64,000 bases of DNA from Bradyrhizobium guangxiense. GTDB taxonomy: Bacteria > Pseudomonadota > Alphaproteobacteria > Rhizobiales > Xanthobacteraceae. The DNA lies in the NCBI RefSeq assembly GCF_004114915.1, contig NZ_CP022219.1:4556501-4620500 (forward strand). The letters run 5' to 3'. Shown piece by piece: positions 60,820 through 64,000 of the stretch (the first letter of the stretch is position 1; every line of letters starts with the position of its first letter). Under the pieces are notes generated by a model. The model did not search any database, was not told the origin of the DNA, and saw nothing but the letters and a program-made list of their open reading frames with translations. The position numbers and the translations under genes were made by a program.

Positions 60820-63795
60820 ATGACAAACGCCTCCACGCTCGAACAGCGCCTGCGGTCGGAATTGACCGGCGACGTCTTGTTCGACCCCTTCAGCCGCGGC
60901 CGCTACGCCACCGACGCCTCGTTCTACCAGATCGTGCCGGCGGGCGTGGTCGTCCCCCGGACCATGGACGAAGCGCTGCGGGCGCTGGCGATCGCTCGCG
61001 ACGGGGGGCTGAAGGTCACCCCGCGCGGCGGCGGCACCTCGCAATGCGGCCAGACCGTCAATGACGGGCTGGTGGTCGATCTCTCAAAGCACCTGAACCG
61101 GATCCTGTCGCTCGACGTCGAGGCCCGCACCTGCGTGGTAGAGCCCGGTATCGTGCTCGACGACCTCAACCGCCAGCTCAAAAAGCACGGGCTCTGGTTC
61201 CCGGTGGACGTCTCCACGGCCTCGCGCGCCACCATCGGCGGCATGGCCGGCAACAATTCCTGCGGCGGCCGCAGCCTGCGCTACGGCACCATGCGCGACA
61301 ACACACTGTCGATGGAGGCCGCGCTCGCCGACGGCACGCTGAGCCGATACGGCGAGGTCTCGCGCGATCTCTCCGATCTCGACGCCGGCGACAGCACCCG
61401 CGCCCTGTTCCGCGACATGCTCGATCTCGGAATGCGCGAGTCCGATGAGATCGCCGCGCGCTTCCCAAAAGTGCAGCGCCGCGTCGGCGGCTATAATCTC
61501 GATGCGCTGGTGCCGCGCAATGCGCCGAACAACATGGCGCACCTACTGGTTGGCTCCGAGGGCACCCTCGCCTTCACCACCAAGGTCGAGCTGAAGCTGT
61601 GGCCCGTCATCCGCAACAAGGCGCTCTGCGTCTGCCATTTCGGCAGTTTTTACGAGGCAATGGATGCGGCCCAGCACCTGGTCAAGCTGAAGCCAATCGC
61701 GGTCGAGCTGGTCGACCGCACCATGATCGCGCTCGGGCGCGACATCGCGATGTTCAAGCCGATCATCAATACGGCGATCAAGGGCGATCCGGACGCGGTG
61801 CTGGTGGTGGAGTTCGCGGAGGAGGACCAGGCGGACAACCTCGTGCGCCTCAAGCAGCTCGGCGAATTGATGAGTGATCTCGGCTTCGGCTGGAATAATG
61901 AGCCGCGCAAATGGGGCGGCGTGGTTGAGATCATCGAACCGGCACTGCAGAGCGGCATCGCCGATTTCCGCGCCGCCGGCCTCAACGTCATGATGTCGAT
62001 GAAGCAGGAAGGCAAGCCCGTCTCCTTCGTCGAGGACTGCGCCGTGCCGCTGCCGCATCTGGCCGACTACACCGCGCGGCTGAACGAGGTGTTCGCCAGG
62101 CATGGCACCAGCGGCACGATGTACGCGCACGCCTCCGAGGGCTGCCTGCATGTGCGCCCGGTGCTGAACTTGAAGCAGGAAAAGGACGTCAAGGCGATGC
62201 GTGCCATCGCCGAAGAGGCGTTTGCGCTGGTGCGCGAATACAAGGGCTCGCATTCCGGCGAGCATGGCGACGGCCTGGTGCGCTCCGAATTCCACGCGAC
62301 GATGTTCGGCGAGCGCCTCGTCGCCGACTTCAGGGAAGTAAAGCAGCGCTTCGATCCCGATGGCGTGCTCAATCCCGGCAAGATCGTCGATGCGCCGAAG
62401 ATGGACGACCGCTCGCTGTTTCGCTTCAAGCCGGACTATCGTGTCGGCGAGCTGAGGACCAGGCTCGACTGGTCTGCCTATCCCGGCGCCGGCGGCGGTT
62501 TCCAGGGCGCGGTCGAGATGTGCAACAACAACGGCGCCTGCCGCAAGCTCGAGGGCGGCGTGATGTGCCCGTCCTATCGCGCCACGCGCAACGAGAAGGA
62601 CGTCACGCGCGGCCGCGCCAACACGCTGCGGCTTGCGATCTCCGGCCAGCTCGGCCCGGATGCACTCTCTTCCGACGAGATGATGGAGACGCTGAAACTC
62701 TGCGTCTCCTGCAAGGCCTGCCGCCATGAGTGCCCGACCGGCGTCGACATGGCCAAGATGAAGATCGAAGTGCTGGCGGCGCGCGTCGCTTCTCACGGGC
62801 TGACATTGCGCGACCGGCTGGTCGGCTATCTGCCGCGCTATGCTGGCCTCGCCTCGCGCTTTGCACCGCTAGCGAATTTGCGCAACCGCAGCCCCTTGCT
62901 CCGAGAACTGTTCGAACGCTTTGCCGGCATCAGCGCGCGCCGCACCCTGCCCGCCTTCCGCAGCGATATATTCGCACCGCCGGCGGATGTGGTCGGGCCG
63001 GAGAGCGGCCGGGAGGTCGTGCTGTTCACGGATACTTTCAACCGCATCTATGAGCGCGAAAACCTCGACGCCGCGCTGCGTGTGCTGGCAGCGGGCGGCT
63101 ATCGCGTGCATCTGCCCAGGCCTGCAAGCGGCAGCCGCCCGCTCTGCTGCGGCCGAACCTTCCTCTCTGCCGGCCTCGTCGACGAAGCGAAGGCCGAGCT
63201 CGACCGGCTGGGGAGCGCCTTCGCGCCTTTTGCCGCGCGCGGCGTGCCGATCGTCGGCCTGGAGCCAAGCTGCCTGCTGACGCTGCGGGACGAGCTCGCT
63301 TCGCTCCGCAAGGACGCCGACGCCAAGGCGATCGGCGCGCATGCCCTCACCTTCGAGGAGTTTCTGGTGCGCGAAGCCGCAGCCGGAAGGCTGCAACTGC
63401 CGCTTGGCCACGTTGCCGAGAAGGCCGTCGTGCACGGCCACTGCCATCAAAAATCCTTCGGCGCCTTAAAGCCGATCGAGCAGGTGCTGCGTCTCGTCCC
63501 CGGCCTCAAGGTCGAAACCATCGAGTCGAGCTGCTGCGGCATGGCCGGAGCGTTCGGTTACGGCGCGGACACCTATGACGCCTCGATCGAGATGGCCGAG
63601 CTGTCGCTGCTGCCCGCCGTGCGCAAGGCTGATCAGAATACCCTCGTCGTCGCCGACGGCACCTCCTGCCGCCACCAGATCCACGACGGCACGCAGCGCG
63701 AGGCGCTTCACGTCGCACGCGTGCTGGCGCTGAGCATCGATCGCGCCGACACCAATTCAACCTCAACCGCTACAAAGGAAACCAGCCATGGCTGA
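60820..63795 (+). CDS. FAD/iron-sulfur D-2-hydroxyacid dehydrogenase (GlcD-GlcF-like fusion)
   Basis: A 991-residue protein. Residues about 25-215 are a PCMH-type FAD-binding domain (RPRGGGTSQCG-like loop as KVTPRGGGTSQCGQTVNDGL, RATIGGMAGNNSCGGRSLRY); residues about 240-520 are the FAD-oxidase C-terminal domain with GGxxx HSGEHGDG in YKGSHSGEHGDGLVRSEF. Two ferredoxin-type clusters follow: CNNNGACRKLEGGVMCPSYR near residue 568 and CVSCKACRHECPTG near 628. Two CCG domains close it (LCCGRTFLSAG, ESSCCGMAGAFGYG). The architecture matches YdiJ/glycolate or D-lactate/D-2-hydroxyglutarate dehydrogenases. It probably oxidises a 2-hydroxy acid, feeding the aminotransferases. Confidence 0.88.
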   Translation: MTNASTLEQRLRSELTGDVLFDPFSRGRYATDASFYQIVPAGVVVPRTMDEALRALAIARDGGLKVTPRGGGTSQCGQTVNDGLVVDLSKHLNRILSLDVEARTCVVEPGIVLDDLNRQLKKHGLWFPVDVSTASRATIGGMAGNNSCGGRSLRYGTMRDNTLSMEAALADGTLSRYGEVSRDLSDLDAGDSTRALFRDMLDLGMRESDEIAARFPKVQRRVGGYNLDALVPRNAPNNMAHLLVGSEGTLAFTTKVELKLWPVIRNKALCVCHFGSFYEAMDAAQHLVKLKPIAVELVDRTMIALGRDIAMFKPIINTAIKGDPDAVLVVEFAEEDQADNLVRLKQLGELMSDLGFGWNNEPRKWGGVVEIIEPALQSGIADFRAAGLNVMMSMKQEGKPVSFVEDCAVPLPHLADYTARLNEVFARHGTSGTMYAHASEGCLHVRPVLNLKQEKDVKAMRAIAEEAFALVREYKGSHSGEHGDGLVRSEFHATMFGERLVADFREVKQRFDPDGVLNPGKIVDAPKMDDRSLFRFKPDYRVGELRTRLDWSAYPGAGGGFQGAVEMCNNNGACRKLEGGVMCPSYRATRNEKDVTRGRANTLRLAISGQLGPDALSSDEMMETLKLCVSCKACRHECPTGVDMAKMKIEVLAARVASHGLTLRDRLVGYLPRYAGLASRFAPLANLRNRSPLLRELFERFAGISARRTLPAFRSDIFAPPADVVGPESGREVVLFTDTFNRIYERENLDAALRVLAAGGYRVHLPRPASGSRPLCCGRTFLSAGLVDEAKAELDRLGSAFAPFAARGVPIVGLEPSCLLTLRDELASLRKDADAKAIGAHALTFEEFLVREAAAGRLQLPLGHVAEKAVVHGHCHQKSFGALKPIEQVLRLVPGLKVETIESSCCGMAGAFGYGADTYDASIEMAELSLLPAVRKADQNTLVVADGTSCRHQIHDGTQREALHVARVLALSIDRADTNSTSTATKETSHG

Positions 63796-64000
63796 CCTCA
63801 CGCTCGATACCGCCCGAAAAATCCTCGACGCCGCCTTCGCCAAACCCGCCGAGCTGAAGCTCAAGCCGCTGGTCGTCACCATCCTGGACGCGCGTGGCGT
63901 GCTCAAGCTGGCCGCCGCGCAGGACGGCACCAGCCTGATGCGCGCGGAGATCGCGCACGGCAAGGCCTATGGCGCGCTCGCCATGGGCATGGGCTCGCGC
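63788..64000 (+). CDS. glcG: GlcG/HbpS family protein, partial
   Basis: Only 71 codons are in the window; the gene runs off the right edge. The start overlaps the dehydrogenase stop by eight bases. The protein opens ADLTLDTARKILDAAFAKPA and continues KPLVVTILDARGVLKLAAAQ then DGTSLMRAEIAHGKAYGALA, the N-terminal pattern of the GlcG/HbpS fold. The family binds heme-like or small ligands, and its glycolate-operon role is undefined. The gene order (dehydrogenase, then GlcG) matches glc operons, which supports a 2-hydroxyacid substrate for the dehydrogenase. Confidence 0.8.
   Translation, partial: MADLTLDTARKILDAAFAKPAELKLKPLVVTILDARGVLKLAAAQDGTSLMRAEIAHGKAYGALAMGMGSR

Overview
The window looks like a chromosomal segment of a Bradyrhizobium-type alphaproteobacterium. 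This rests on high GC, on several liv-type and tct-type transport operons, and on short palindromic intergenic elements of a kind common in that genus. It is an inference from gene style, because no rRNA or other marker gene is present. I saw no tRNA, rRNA, CRISPR array, integrase or transposase.

Left part (1-16259): transport and acid activation. The window opens inside one branched-chain amino-acid type (liv) ABC system, with a permease start and a binding protein. Next come a small lipoprotein, purU, a HemD-family protein and an MFS exporter. A Crp/Fnr regulator is then divergent from a complete liv-type operon (6631-13801: ATPase, acyl-CoA synthetase, two permeases, binding protein, second ATPase). 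An AGE-family epimerase and a PaaK-like protein with an unusual nucleotide loop follow. The embedded CoA ligase suggests that the transporter feeds an organic acid straight into CoA activation.

Middle part (16398-47758): a surface-glycan island. It starts with a small Cys-motif secreted protein, an OafA-type acyltransferase with an SGNH domain, and two unrecognised proteins. A plus-strand operon (21153-28401) encodes a CBS-GHMP sugar kinase, a NeuB-type synthase fused to a TIM-barrel isomerase, a CMP-sugar synthetase, three short-chain dehydrogenases and a second isomerase. This set looks like a pathway for a nonulosonic-type acid that I cannot match to a named one. It is followed by pseB, pseC and pseF. 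A long minus-strand block (44303 down to 31451) carries pseG, two sugar formyltransferases, a PIG-L deacetylase, pseI, a glycosyltransferase-like protein, Wzx, a 2-oxoglutarate oxygenase, a methyltransferase, Wzy, Wzz and a heptose nucleotidyltransferase/phosphatase fusion. Pseudaminic acid synthesis is complete except for a recognisable PseH acetyltransferase. The formyltransferases may take its place, giving an N-formylated sugar. A capsule-type transferase, a GT2 enzyme and a UDP-xylose synthase close the island.

Right part (47952-64000): a serralysin-like protease with five near-identical 117-residue W-rich repeats in an A-B-A-B-A order; a small exported protein; a CaiB-type CoA transferase; tctABC; an enoyl-CoA hydratase; two tandem glyoxylate-type aminotransferases; a GntR regulator; a GlcD/GlcF-like fused dehydrogenase; and the start of a GlcG-like protein. 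A shared 13-base word on both sides of gntR is a candidate operator tying the last genes together.

Two inverted copies of a double-hairpin element lie at 31311-31412 and 47852-47955, each starting at the stop codon of its upstream gene. They bracket the minus-strand half of the glycan island.
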